64,000 nt of DNA from positions 1-64,000 of the forward strand of contig CAVOPB010000001.1 of NCBI GenBank assembly GCA_963697805.1, written 5' to 3'. Below are positions 12,101 through 20,220 of this stretch, in pieces (position 1 is the stretch's first letter; each line of letters begins with the position of its first letter). The position numbers and the translations under genes were made by a program. The notes beneath the pieces were generated by a model. The model was not told where the DNA came from. It ran no database searches and worked only from the letters and a program-made list of their open reading frames with translations. The DNA comes from VRUE01 sp963697805. Its GTDB lineage: Bacteria; Actinomycetota; Thermoleophilia; Solirubrobacterales; 70-9.

Positions 12101-13005
12101 ACCTCTACGGCAACGGCAACTGCTCCGGACCGGTGCTGTCGACCTTCCCGGCCGCGGACCTTGTCGCGGGCGTGACGGTCATCGTTCCGGATAACTCGAC
12201 CAGTACGTTCAGCGCGACCGCCACATCGAGCGCCGGGAGCACATCCTCCTGCTCGAGCCCAATCAGCTATGTCGAGGACGAGATCGCGCCCCAGACTCAG
12301 ATCACCAACAGCCCCCCGGCGCAGTCCAAATCGGACAAGGCGAGTATTGCCTTCACCGGATCCGACGGAGGGGGCTCCGGCGTCGCCCACTTCGAATGCA
12401 CCATCGACTCCGGAGCCTGGACATCGTGTAGCTCACCGGTCGAATACTCAAATCTGGCCGACGGCAGCCACAGTTTTGAAGTCCGCGCCACCGATTCAGC
12501 GAACAACGCTGACGACACTCCGGCCGAGTTCGAGTGGAATGTGGATACAAGCCTCCCGCCGACCGCTCCCCCCGCTCCGGGTCCGATACCCAGTGCACAG
12601 GCTCAATTCGTCCGAGTGGTCTGCAATGCGAAGACCGGTACCGCGTTCCTCATCTTCAGGGTCACAGGTGCCGGCCGATTCTCGACGCGTGCGGCTGCGG
12701 CCTCAGAGATCAACCGGCGAGGCCAGAGGAGCGATGCTCGGTCCGCTGCCCGGATCAGGCAGATCAGGCTGCGTCAGAGGAGCATCAGACCCGCCAGTAC
12801 GAGTGTGGTAGCCGCCGGGGAAGTCAAGGTCCCGATCAAGCTGACACCAATCGGGAAGAGGCTGCTCCGAGAGGAACAGAGGCTGAATGTCCGGATCAAC
12901 GTCAGCTTTGAGGCGAGCGACGGACCAACGACGACCTGGAAACTGAACGTCACCCTAAGAAAACGACCTAGTCACAGCCTCAAAACCCAAAATCGTGGAC
13001 CCTGA
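9184..13005 (+). CDS. Giant Ig-like repeat surface protein, intact C-terminal part
   Basis: This is one uninterrupted frame of about 1270 codons. It has no start of its own and directly continues the repeat protein upstream after a one-base insertion at 9182. It holds about eight 89-92 residue Ig-like units and two larger blocks (near 9553 and 11735) with GPSGLTNDPTPTFTFSSEPG followed by an ASPAN-NSP / GSAPAGST domain. A unit at about 10905-11200 is unrelated in sequence to the others. After about 12550 there is a proline-rich hinge, then a final domain with one Cys. It ends in a basic tail with no LPXTG sortase signal and no C-terminal membrane helix. The last domain (VPIKLTPIGKRLLREEQ) resembles the end of the secreted protein at 48798-49745. 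Copies here have more third-position differences than those upstream, so they look older. A surface or adhesive role is an inference. Confidence 0.8.
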   Translation, partial: SNLSDGAHKFEVRAIDTAGNVDQTPATFSWTIDTAAPTTSIDSSPPALSNAGSASFAFSGSDAGGSGVASFECRRDGASFAPCTSPQAYAALADGAHSFEVRAIDTAGNVDQSPASFSWTIDTAAPVVTIDSGPSGLTNDPTPTFTFSSEPGVSFECSIDTGTPDFGPCSGVGSHTPASPLSDGAHTFRILAMDAAGNHDTATRDFNVDTEAPDSPSLTATVPASPANENSPEIVGLAPEGSTVRIYTTSDCSGSPIVTTTSTELTAGITVSVPDDSSTAFRATSTSTVGNPSACSASITYVEDSTSPQTEIDTDPPSVSGSSSASFTFAGTDAGGSGVASFECRRDGAAFSPCTSPQAYASLADGAHTFEVRAIDTAGNADQSPASFSWSIDTTAPTTNIDSNPTSLTNAGSASFAFSGTDAGGSGVASFECRRDGAAFAPCTSPQAYAALADGAHTFEVRAIDQAGNVDQSPASFSWSIDTTAPTTNIDSSPPALTNAASASFTFSGTDVGGSGVASFECRIDSTQAADWGSCSSPKSYSGLSDGSHKFEVRAIDTAGNVDTTPESFTWTVDTTQVVVKIDSLSHAILGSGQSTELSWHADENGSFSLRVGGIDCDSGSVVDSGPYDSEPAPHVSTVEASDLSEGENTLRICLTGADSSQGEDTTVVRLDTTAPDTQILSNPPTPTSGTAANFTFSGTDAGGSGVASFECRRDGASFAPCTSPQAYAALADGAHSFEVRAIDTAGNVDAAPASFSWSIDTAAPNTNIDSSPPALTNAASASFAFSGSDAGGSGVASFECRRDGASFSPCTSPQAYASLADGAHTFEVRAIDTAGNVDATPASFTWTVDNAAPVVTIDSGPSGLTNDPTPTFTFSSEPGVSFECSIDTGTPNFGPCSGSGTHTPASPLTDGLHTFRVKAKDTAQNETVATRDFQVDTTSPSAPTLNTTDPASPANVNSPRISGSAPAGSTIHLYGNGNCSGPVLSTFPAADLVAGVTVIVPDNSTSTFSATATSSAGSTSSCSSPISYVEDEIAPQTQITNSPPAQSKSDKASIAFTGSDGGGSGVAHFECTIDSGAWTSCSSPVEYSNLADGSHSFEVRATDSANNADDTPAEFEWNVDTSLPPTAPPAPGPIPSAQAQFVRVVCNAKTGTAFLIFRVTGAGRFSTRAAAASEINRRGQRSDARSAARIRQIRLRQRSIRPASTSVVAAGEVKVPIKLTPIGKRLLREEQRLNVRINVSFEASDGPTTTWKLNVTLRKRPSHSLKTQNRGP

Positions 13006-13044
13006 TTCACGCAAGATGAGAGGCTCGACATTCGTTCTATCCAT

Positions 13045-13743
13045 ATGAAAGCCGAGACCGAACGGCCGTTCGGGGGATCCGTCACCCCAGCCGACCTGCT
13101 GGTGGTAGTCGTTTGCGCCGACAGCGTCAAATCACACGGTCGCATCGAGCGAGCCTTGGCCGATCAGAACCTGCCGATCCGCGACCGAGTCGATGACCCG
13201 GACGAAGTCGCGGGGCTCGCGTTGGACGCGACCACCATCGTAGTCTTCGTCTGCGACGTCGATAAGCCTCGCGAGATGGCGGCTCTCCGCCGACTGCGCC
13301 GGGATGCTCCCCACCCCGCGATCGTGGTGATCTCGCCGCCCGTCACGGGGACCGGGGTACGGCGTGTCCTCGATGCCGGCGCCGATGCCCTCGTCTTCGA
13401 CCCTGACCTGGAGAGGACCCTCGCAACGACGGTCCGCGCCGTCTCGATCGGCCAGTCTGCGGTCCCTCGCAAGTTCCTCGCCAGCGTCGAGAAGCCGGTC
13501 CTTTCCCATCGTGAGAACGAGGTCCTGGCATTGGTGCGCAGTGGCCTAACGAATGCTGAGATTGCCGAGCGGCTTTTTCTCGCCGAAAGCACAGTTAAGA
13601 GTCACATTTCATCGATCTTCACCAAGTTCGGCGTTCGCTCCCGCAAGGAGGTCGCTGCGGCCTTCGCCGAGGGGAATCCCGGACTTGGGGAGGCGGTGGC
13701 GTTCGCCACGAACGGTGAGCCACCGGAACGGGCGACGGCATGA
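13045..13743 (+). CDS. LuxR-family response regulator-like transcription factor
   Basis: 232 residues with an N-terminal receiver-like fold (about 17-130) and a C-terminal LuxR helix-turn-helix (about 153-205: LSHRENEVLALV, NAEIAERLFLAESTVKSHIS). This is the NarL/FixJ layout. The candidate phospho-acceptor is Asp71 (FVCDVDKP). The acidic pair that normally binds magnesium is replaced by VCADS at 23-27, so it may not be phosphorylated normally. No sensor kinase lies beside it. It overlaps the aminotransferase gene by four bases (ATGA), so it may share a transcript with and regulate surface-sugar synthesis. It begins 39 bp after the giant repeat gene, so it could also be linked to that gene; this is inference. 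The start is the first ATG of the frame, and the ribosome site before it is weak. Confidence 0.85.
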   Translation: MKAETERPFGGSVTPADLLVVVVCADSVKSHGRIERALADQNLPIRDRVDDPDEVAGLALDATTIVVFVCDVDKPREMAALRRLRRDAPHPAIVVISPPVTGTGVRRVLDAGADALVFDPDLERTLATTVRAVSIGQSAVPRKFLASVEKPVLSHRENEVLALVRSGLTNAEIAERLFLAESTVKSHISSIFTKFGVRSRKEVAAAFAEGNPGLGEAVAFATNGEPPERATA

Positions 13744-14909
13744 GCGGCGTCGCACAGGGGGCTGTCCTGGCGCACAGCGCCAACGGCCATGCGGCCGCCG
13801 CCGTGCCGTTCACCCGTCTCGACAATGCCGATCCCGAGCTCCATGCCGAGCTACTCGAGGTCGTCGAGGATGTGAGCGCCCGTGCGGCATTCACCCTTGG
13901 TTCGGAGGTGGAGGACTTCGAGCGTGCCTTCGCGGAGTGGTGCGGCACCGAGCACGCAGTCGGCGTCTCCTCGGGCACCGCCGCGCTGGAGCTGGCACTG
14001 CGCGGACTCGGAGTCGGATCCGGCGACGAGGTGATCGTGCCGACCAACAGTTTCATCGCCACTGCCGAGGCCGTCAGCGCCGTCGGCGCCACGCCGCTAC
14101 TGGTGGACGTGGACGAGGAGACGGCGCTGCTCACGGCTGAGATCGTCGAGGCAGCGCTGACTCCGCGGACCCGCTGCGTGATCCCAGTCCATCTCTACGG
14201 CCGCACCGTCGAGATGGATCCGCTTCTGACTCTTTGCCGCAACCAGGGAATCCTCGTCGTTGAGGACGCCTGCCAGGCACACGGTTCACTGTCCCGGGGG
14301 CGGCCGGCCGGCTCGCTGGGTGACGCTGGTTGCTTCAGCTTCTACCCGACGAAGAACCTCGGAGCCTGGGGGGATGGCGGGGCGGTGGTGACAGCTGACC
14401 CGAAGCTCGCCGAAAGGGTGCGCAAACTGCGCTCCCATGGCGAGTTGACCCGTCACTACCACGAGTTGCCGGCAACCACGGATCGCCTCGACGCCCTGCA
14501 GGCCGCGATCCTCCGGGTCAAGCTCGGCCGCCTCGACCAGGCCAACCGCGCCCGGCGCGCCGCCGGTGGGGCGCTTTGCGAGGCCCTCGCCGACACCGCC
14601 GTCATTCCGCCGGCGCCGACCGCCACCGATGGCGACCACGTCTTCCACCTCTTCGTCGTCCGCACGCCCGTTCGGCATGCTCTGCGCAGCCATTTGAAAG
14701 ACGGCGGAATCGCCCACGCGATCCACTACCCGCGACCAATCCACCTCCAGCCGGCATACGCGAACCTGGGGCTAGTGCCCGGAAGTCTTCCCGTGGCAGA
14801 GCGCCTCGCCGGCGAGAGCTGCTCGCTGCCGATCTTCCCGACGATCACCGCCCTGGAGATCGAGCGGATCGCGACCGTGGTCGCCGAGTTCGATGCCGAC
14901 GGCAATTGA
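13740..14909 (+). CDS. DegT/DnrJ/EryC1/StrS-family sugar aminotransferase
   Basis: 389 residues. PLP-dependent aminotransferase of the sugar type that transfers an amino group to a keto group on a nucleotide-linked sugar. The Schiff-base lysine is Lys205 in YPTKNLGAWGDGG. The cofactor pocket motif SSGTAALELAL and the EDACQAHG motif are present. Length fits the family. The next gene is a left-handed beta-helix N-acetyltransferase of the WbpD/FdtC type, so the pair probably makes an N-acetylated amino sugar for a surface glycan, as WbpE/WbpD do. The exact sugar cannot be read from the sequence. The start ATG overlaps the stop of the regulator gene (ATGA), which supports this start and coupling. 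Confidence 0.88.
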   Translation: MSGVAQGAVLAHSANGHAAAAVPFTRLDNADPELHAELLEVVEDVSARAAFTLGSEVEDFERAFAEWCGTEHAVGVSSGTAALELALRGLGVGSGDEVIVPTNSFIATAEAVSAVGATPLLVDVDEETALLTAEIVEAALTPRTRCVIPVHLYGRTVEMDPLLTLCRNQGILVVEDACQAHGSLSRGRPAGSLGDAGCFSFYPTKNLGAWGDGGAVVTADPKLAERVRKLRSHGELTRHYHELPATTDRLDALQAAILRVKLGRLDQANRARRAAGGALCEALADTAVIPPAPTATDGDHVFHLFVVRTPVRHALRSHLKDGGIAHAIHYPRPIHLQPAYANLGLVPGSLPVAERLAGESCSLPIFPTITALEIERIATVVAEFDADGN

Positions 14910-15387
14910 GTCACCGGCCAACGAGGCTCCGCACCGGCTGATCGACGACGTCAAGTTCGGCGAGGACGTCGTCGTCCACTCCTTCACCAACCTCTATGGA
15001 TGCCGGATCGGAGATCGAACGCGGGTCGGCACCTTTGTCGAGATCCAGCGCGGCGCCGAGATCGGCGCCGCCTGCAAGATCCAGAGTCACACCTTCATCT
15101 GCGACGGAGTGACGATCGAGGATGAGGTCTTCGTCGGGCACGGGGTCATGTTTGTAAACGACAGGCGACCGCGCGCTACCGACAGGGCCGGCGAGCTCCA
15201 GACCGAGGCCGATTGGCAGATGCTCCAAAGCGTCGTGGAGCACGGCGCCTCGATCGGGACCGGGGCCGTGATTCTCGGCGGCGTCCGTGTCGGACACGGG
15301 GCGACCGTGGGGGCCGGGGCCGTCGTGACGAAGGACGTCGTGCCCGGTGCGACCGTGGTCGGGAACCCCGCTAGGCCACTACCGTGA
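14893..15387 (+). CDS. Sugar N-acetyltransferase, left-handed beta-helix (WbpD/FdtC-like)
   Basis: 164 residues made almost wholly of hexapeptide repeats (IGDRTRVGTFVEIQRGAEIG, IGTGAVILGGVRVGHGATVG), the mark of trimeric acyl-CoA acyltransferases. The GHGVMFVNDRRPRA segment, with a loop holding Asn-Asp and Pro-Arg-Ala, closely recalls WbpD-type UDP-amino-sugar N-acetyltransferases. It would acetylate the amine installed by the preceding aminotransferase, using acetyl-CoA in the cytoplasm. The start at 14893 overlaps that gene by 17 bases. The 3' end overlaps the convergent lipid kinase gene by 17 bases, so there is no room for a terminator between them. Confidence 0.85.
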   Translation: MPTAIESPANEAPHRLIDDVKFGEDVVVHSFTNLYGCRIGDRTRVGTFVEIQRGAEIGAACKIQSHTFICDGVTIEDEVFVGHGVMFVNDRRPRATDRAGELQTEADWQMLQSVVEHGASIGTGAVILGGVRVGHGATVGAGAVVTKDVVPGATVVGNPARPLP

Positions 15388-16333
15388 GCGCGCCAGGATC
15401 GACCGCAAGCGAAACCTGCTCGCGCTCGCCGATGTAGTCGCCGTCGACCTGGACCGGAAACGGCCTTACTCCGCCGTCCTTCAGGACCGAGGTCGAGCGG
15501 ACAACCGCCTCGGTCACGTCCTCGAAGTGGACGATCTGCCGATGACGGGCGGCGGGGCGCTTCTCGCTGAAGAGCCGCGGGATCAGGGTCGGCATGTCGC
15601 GCTGGGTGGCGCGCTTCAGCACCCCGAGCGAGAGGGTTCCATCGTCGATCGCGACCCCCTCGCAAACCCGCAGCGGGCGGCTGGCGAAGTAGGTGAACGG
15701 GTCGGAGTTCTGGGCCAGCGCGGTGACCCCCGCGACCGTTTGGCCGGCGACGTCGACCTCGAGGTGGACCGGGTTGAGGAGGAAGCCGCGATAGAAGGCC
15801 GAGAGCGCGGCCCAGGTGTAGTAATAGGGCCCGGCCTTCGACTTCATCCCCGGGTGGGCGTCGACCCTCTTGACCACGGTGGCGTCGATGCCGACCCCGC
15901 AGGCGAAGACGAAACGGCGGTCGTCGGCCTTGCCAAGGTCGATCTTGCGCGGCGCCCAGTCGTCGGCGAGCGCGAGCAGGTGCTCGGTCGCGTCGACGAC
16001 GTCGTTCGGGATCCCGAGGGTGCGGCAGACGACGTTGGTCGAGCCGCCGGGAAGGACTGAGACGGGGACGTCGGTCCCGGCGAGGCCGTTGGCGACCTCG
16101 TTCAGGGTCCCATCCCCACCGAAGGCGACGACGATGTCGTATCCGTGGTCACGGACCTCGCGCCCGATCTCGGTCGCGTGGTTCTGCGCCTCGGTCGCGA
16201 CCGTCTCGACCTCGAAGCGACCCTGCAGCGCGTAGACGACGAGGTTCTTGAGCCGGTCGGAGACGGTCGTCGCGTAGGGATTGACGATGATCAGCATCCG
16301 CTTCTTGGCGGAGCGCCTACCCGGTCGCCTCAT
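15371..16333 (-). CDS. Diacylglycerol kinase / YegS-family lipid kinase
   Basis: 320 residues. The catalytic domain of the DAGK family is marked by GGDGTLNEV at residues 72-80, the PGGSTN turn near 95 and a conserved VGIDATVVKRV segment. It would phosphorylate diacylglycerol or a related lipid at the membrane using ATP. It is the last gene of a minus-strand row, and its start overlaps the metallo-hydrolase gene by 17 bases. A second possible start is the Met at residue 13 (MLIIVNPYAT), which matches the usual N-terminus better. I kept the longer frame, which also has an ATG. The substrate is not determinable; phosphatidylglycerol-related lipids or sphingoid bases are alternatives. Confidence 0.88.
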   Translation of the reverse strand: MRRPGRRSAKKRMLIIVNPYATTVSDRLKNLVVYALQGRFEVETVATEAQNHATEIGREVRDHGYDIVVAFGGDGTLNEVANGLAGTDVPVSVLPGGSTNVVCRTLGIPNDVVDATEHLLALADDWAPRKIDLGKADDRRFVFACGVGIDATVVKRVDAHPGMKSKAGPYYYTWAALSAFYRGFLLNPVHLEVDVAGQTVAGVTALAQNSDPFTYFASRPLRVCEGVAIDDGTLSLGVLKRATQRDMPTLIPRLFSEKRPAARHRQIVHFEDVTEAVVRSTSVLKDGGVRPFPVQVDGDYIGEREQVSLAVDPGALTVVA

Positions 16334-17321
16334 ACCGGATCACCTTCCCGTCATCGACTTCGCGGACCCGGCCTTCGTTGACCAGCAGGTCGGCGTGGCC
16401 GATCACCTCGGAGAGGGTCAGGTAGGCCTGGGTGACGGCGACGTTGCCCCAGATCGCCTGCGCGACCTCGTATCCGCTGCGGGGGCGCTCGGCGATCAGC
16501 CCGTGGATCTTCTCCTTGCGGCGCTCGTGTTTGGCGAGGCGCTCGTCGATCAGCGCAACGTGGTCGGTGATCGGCTCGCCGTGCCCGGAGAGGACGAAGT
16601 CGGCCGGCATCTCACGCGTCTTTCGCAGCGACTCGATGTAGGTGACGAGGGCCTGCTCGCGACGGTCGGAGCCGTCGAGCGGGCGTGCGATCAGAGGGTT
16701 GGAGGAGATGTGGCCGATCAGGTGGTCGGCGGCGACCAGGATTCGGCGCTCCTCATCCCAGAAGATCGTGTCGGAGGGGCTGTGACCGGGCCGGTGCAGC
16801 GCTTCGAGGGTGCGGTCGCGGAACTCGATCGCCTCGCGGTCGGCGAGCGGCCGCGTCACCTCGGCGCGCGAGCCCCAGCCGCGGAAGCTGCGGGAGACGC
16901 TCTGTAGAGCGTGGGCGACCTCGGGCGGGATGCCGTTGCGGAGCATCAGGTCGACCGCGAACTCGTCCTCGCGCTCGGCGTCCTCGCCGAAGTTCGCCAG
17001 CCGCTCGGCCGCGAGGCCGATCGCCGCCACCTCGGCGCCCGAGTGCTCGACGATGATCTCGACCAGCCCGAGGTGGTCGATGTGCTGATGGGTGAGGATC
17101 ACCAGTTCGAGTTCGTCAATGGTGTGGTCGCGGTCGGCGAGCTGGCGTTGGAGCTCGTCGAGAGCCTTGCCCGAGTTGGGGCCGGTGTCGACCAGGGTCA
17201 GCGGCTCGTCCTCGAGCAGGTAGCAGTTGACGCGGCCGACCGCGAAGGGGGTCGGGATCGGGAGACGGTGGATGCCGGCAAGCGCCGCCTGCTCGAGCGC
17301 CTCCTGCGGCGTCTCGGTCAT
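16317..17321 (-). CDS. MBL-fold metallo-hydrolase (glyoxalase II / RNase-like group)
   Basis: 334 residues. Metal ligands are visible as THQHIDH (His78, His80, Asp82, His83), then RPGHSPSD and LSGHGEPI further along. The C-terminal about 90 residues look like a winged helix, as in many MBL proteins of the LACTB2/glyoxalase II group. The substrate cannot be told from sequence; thioesters, lactones or nucleic acids are possible. It overlaps the phosphohexomutase upstream (ATGA) and the lipid kinase downstream, so it is co-transcribed with both. Confidence 0.85.
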   Translation of the reverse strand: MTETPQEALEQAALAGIHRLPIPTPFAVGRVNCYLLEDEPLTLVDTGPNSGKALDELQRQLADRDHTIDELELVILTHQHIDHLGLVEIIVEHSGAEVAAIGLAAERLANFGEDAEREDEFAVDLMLRNGIPPEVAHALQSVSRSFRGWGSRAEVTRPLADREAIEFRDRTLEALHRPGHSPSDTIFWDEERRILVAADHLIGHISSNPLIARPLDGSDRREQALVTYIESLRKTREMPADFVLSGHGEPITDHVALIDERLAKHERRKEKIHGLIAERPRSGYEVAQAIWGNVAVTQAYLTLSEVIGHADLLVNEGRVREVDDGKVIRYEATG

Positions 17322-18688
17322 GCTCGAATCAGGTCGAGAAGCTCGTCGCGCCTGGCCTCCATGTCCTCCGACGAAACCAGCGACTCGACGTTGAGGCGGA
17401 GGAGCGGCTCTGTGTTTGAGGGGCGGACGTTGAAGTGCCAGTCGGGGTAGTCGATCGAGATCCCGTCGAGGCGGTTCTGCTCGCCGTCGGCGTAACGCTC
17501 CGCGATCTCCTCCATCTTCGCCTTCTGGTCAGAGACCTCGGAGTTGATCTCACCGGAGATGAAGTAGCGCGAACGGAAGTCGGCCATCAACTCGGCCAGC
17601 GTGCGACTGTCGACCGAGAGCAGCTCCAGGATCAAGAGAGCAGGGATCGTCCCCGAGTCGGCATTCCAAAAATCGCGGAAGTAATAGTGGCCTGAGACCT
17701 CGCCGCCGAACACGGCATCCTCCTCGCGCATCCTCTGCTTGAAGAAGGCGTGGCCGACCCGCGAGATGTCCGAGCGCCCGCCATCGGCGGCGACGAGATC
17801 GCGGACCGCCCGGCTCGAGCGCGGGTCGTAGAGGATCATCGCCCCGGGATTGGCCTGCAGGAGCGAGCGCGCCAGCAAAGCACAGACGAAGTCGCCGTCG
17901 CAGAAGCGGCCTTCGCCGTCGATGAAGAAGCAGCGATCGGCGTCGCCGTCCCAGGCGATCCCCAGGTCGGCGCCGCTGGAGCGGACACGGTCGATGATCT
18001 GGAGCCGATTCTCCTCGAGCAGCGGGTTCGGCCCGTGATCGGGGAAATCGCCGTCGGGCTCGAAGTACATCTCCTCGAGCTCGAGGCCGAGCCTGTGGAG
18101 GATCGGCCCGACCATCGGCCCGCCCATCCCGTTGCCGCCGTCGACGACCACCCTCATCGGCCTGACCCTGCCGGGGTCGATGAAGGAGATCGCGTGGGCA
18201 CGGTACTCATCCCAGATGTCGACCTCTTCGAACGAGCCCCCACCAGGGCCGTGGCCGAGGCCGGCCTCGATCTCTTGCTGGACGTCACCGATCCCGGCGT
18301 CGCCGGAGAGCGCGAGCGCGCCCTCACGAAGCAGCTTGACTCCGGTGTAGGCCTTCGGGTTATGGGAGGCGGTGACCATCGCGCCGCCGTCGAGCTCGCG
18401 CGACCCGACCAGGTGGTAGAGCATCTCGGTCGCGACCATGCCGGCGTCGAGCACCGTCGCCCCCTCGATGATCATCCCGTCGCGGACCTCGGCCGCCATC
18501 GCCGGCGAGGTCAGGCGCATGTCGCGCCCGAGGCCGACCCGCAGCTCGGCGGCCGGCTTCTCGCGGATGCGGGCGAGGACGCGGATGAACGCGCGCCCGA
18601 TCGCCAGCGCGGTCGTCTCGTCCATCTCGGTGCCGTGCAGGCCGCGGATGTCGTAGGCCTTGAAGATGCCTGGCGGCGCGAGGGTCAA
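17318..18688 (-). CDS. manB: Phosphomannomutase / phosphoglucomutase
   Basis: 456 residues, a full-length alpha-D-phosphohexomutase. The phospho-serine is Ser108 in MVTASHNPK. The magnesium loop is DGDADR (247-252). The sugar-binding loop is GGEVSGHYYF, and the C-terminal phosphate-binding loop contains RPSNTEP. It interconverts hexose 6-phosphates and 1-phosphates and supplies GDP-mannose or UDP-glucose routes. The start is TTG, overlapping the stop of the HIT gene (TTGA). The rare start is supported by that overlap and by the N-terminal IFKAYDIRG motif. The assignment to mannose rather than glucose is uncertain. Confidence 0.9.
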   Translation of the reverse strand: MTLAPPGIFKAYDIRGLHGTEMDETTALAIGRAFIRVLARIREKPAAELRVGLGRDMRLTSPAMAAEVRDGMIIEGATVLDAGMVATEMLYHLVGSRELDGGAMVTASHNPKAYTGVKLLREGALALSGDAGIGDVQQEIEAGLGHGPGGGSFEEVDIWDEYRAHAISFIDPGRVRPMRVVVDGGNGMGGPMVGPILHRLGLELEEMYFEPDGDFPDHGPNPLLEENRLQIIDRVRSSGADLGIAWDGDADRCFFIDGEGRFCDGDFVCALLARSLLQANPGAMILYDPRSSRAVRDLVAADGGRSDISRVGHAFFKQRMREEDAVFGGEVSGHYYFRDFWNADSGTIPALLILELLSVDSRTLAELMADFRSRYFISGEINSEVSDQKAKMEEIAERYADGEQNRLDGISIDYPDWHFNVRPSNTEPLLRLNVESLVSSEDMEARRDELLDLIRA

Positions 18689-19173
18689 AACGCACCCGCC
18701 AGAGCGTCGTAGCTCTGCTCGAGGGTCTGCGGCATCACCTTGGTGTCGGCGATCACCGGCATGAAGTTGGTGTCGCCGCCCCAGCGCGGGACGACGTGGA
18801 GGTGGATGTGGTGCTCGACCCCGGCGCCGGCGACCCGCCCCTGGTTGATGCCGACGTTGTAGCCGTGCGGGTCGTAGACCTCCTCGAGGCGGACCATCGC
18901 CCGCTGGGCCAGCGCCATCATCTCGGCAACCGTCTCCGCCGAAAGCTCCTGGAAGCTGGCGATGTGCTCGTAGGGGGCGACCATCAGGTGCCCGTTCGTG
19001 TATGGGAAGAGGTTGAGGATCACGAAGCAGCTCTGACCGCGGTGGACGATCAGGTTCGCCCTATCTTCGTCGGCCTCGGGCTTGACGCAGAAGATGCACT
19101 GCTCCTCGGTGTCCTTCGACGCGTCCTTCACGTAGGCGAGACGCCAGGGCGCCCAGATCCGAAAATTTGCCAC
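18685..19173 (-). CDS. HIT-family hydrolase (Ap4A phosphorylase-like)
   Basis: 162 residues. The histidine triad HHIHLHVVPRW is at 121-131, and CIFC at 26-29 plus an upstream His may bind zinc. The NLFPYTNGHLMVAPYEH block is typical of the actinobacterial Ap4A phosphorylase/HIT group. It probably hydrolyses or phosphorolyses dinucleoside polyphosphates or adenylylated compounds in the cytoplasm. It lies 29 bp after the corA frame on the same strand and overlaps the phosphohexomutase gene at its end. Confidence 0.88.
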   Translation of the reverse strand: MANFRIWAPWRLAYVKDASKDTEEQCIFCVKPEADEDRANLIVHRGQSCFVILNLFPYTNGHLMVAPYEHIASFQELSAETVAEMMALAQRAMVRLEEVYDPHGYNVGINQGRVAGAGVEHHIHLHVVPRWGGDTNFMPVIADTKVMPQTLEQSYDALAGAF

Positions 19174-19202
19174 ACCGCTGATCCTATGAGAGCGGAGTGC
19201 GG

Positions 19203-20220
19203 CTAGAGCCAGCCGCGTTTGCGGAAGTAGGCGATCATCGCCGCGAGCATGACGACCATCCCACCGATCACGATCCAGAAGTCCGTCAGCGTTGCGGACG
19301 CGGGCTCACCGCCGCCGGGCAGCGCCGACGTTCATCCCCCAGATGCTTGCGATCAGCGTCGCCGGCAGAAAGACGATGCTGAAGACCGTGAGGATGCGAA
19401 GGATGTCGTTGAAGCGATGGGAGATCACCGACTCGTTCGTCTCCTCGAGCGCCTCGACGACCTCCTTGTAGTTCTCGAGCATGTCCCAGATCCGCTCGTG
19501 GGCATCGACGATGTCGTCGAAGTAGATCTCGAGGTCGAGGTCCGGGGCGAGGTAGCGCTGCTTGACCCGCTCGAGGTCGCGGAGGACCGGCCGCTGCGGG
19601 CGGATCACCTTGCGGAAGTTGATGATCTCCTGCTTGACGTCGGAGATGTCGCGGACGACCTCATCGGAGCGACCCTCGAAGATGTCGTCCTCGAGCGCGT
19701 CGAGCTTGTTGCCGATCTTGCGCAGCATCGGGAAGCAGTAGTCGAAGCTGTCGTCGACCAGGCGGTAGAGGAGGTAGCCGGAGCCGCGCGAGAAGAGCTG
19801 TTCACGGACCTCCTCCTTGACGCGGCAGGTCTCGAACAGGTACTCGACCGGCTGCAGCGGCTGGTTCGGGATCGTGACCAGGTAGCCGGGCCCGACGAAG
19901 AGGTCGAGCTCGCCGGTTCCGAGCCGCCTCGCGGCGGGGTCGAAGATCGGAAAGTGGAGGACGATGAACAGGTAGTCGTCGTAGACGTCGATCTTCGGCC
20001 GCTGGTTGCGGGAGAGGACGTCCTCGAGGTCGAGAGCGTGGAAGTCGAAGTTCTCCTCCAGCCAGGCACGCTCGAGGGCCCCGGGGCGCTCGATGTTGAC
20101 CCAGCGCAGATCGGAGGTATCGATCTGCTCGACGCTGGGGGTCTGGGGCTCAGCCGGTGCCTGGGCGAGCTCGCCACGCCGCGCAGAACGACGCAGCCTT
20201 GGTTTTGGAAGGTTCGGCAT
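19203..20220 (-). pseudogene. corA: CorA-type magnesium transporter, broken by a one-base frameshift near its end
   Basis: The frame from the ATG at 20220 gives a CorA soluble domain, a long coiled stalk and the first membrane helix (VFLPATLIASIWGMNV), including the signature Gly-Met-Asn that lines the pore. Immediately after GMNV the frame reads GAARRR and stops at 19306. In the next frame the expected tail is intact: GGGEPASATLTDFWIVIGGM, then VVMLAAMIAYFRKRGWL and a stop at 19203-19205. One missing base near 19320-19330, in the GCGCTGCCCGGCGGCGG run, explains this. It is either a sequence error or a recent loss. A product ending at 19306 would lack the second helix and could not form the pore. 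The gene probably drives Mg2+ or Co2+ transport if the break is not real. Confidence 0.85.

Larger units (their letters stand above)
1..12550 (+). repeat. Tandem array of 267-276 bp Ig-domain units
   Basis: About 35 tandem units can be counted by the recurring ATCGAC...CCGCCGGCGCTGAGCAAC motif. Neighbouring units differ at few positions, including third codon positions. Five larger blocks (near 1921, 6009, 7913, 9553 and 11735) interrupt the array. The near-identity points to recent duplication or gene conversion. The antisense and off-frame reading frames here repeat with the same 267-bp period and are not genes. Confidence 0.9.

Noticed and set aside
12900..13005. Search for a sortase or other known wall-anchor signal at the end of the giant protein
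   Set aside because: No LPXTG-like motif and no terminal membrane helix. The end is basic and soluble.
15347..16060. Plus-strand frame opposite the lipid kinase gene
   Set aside because: The minus strand holds a clear GGDGTLNEV kinase. The plus-strand frame has no recognisable motif and is a shadow.
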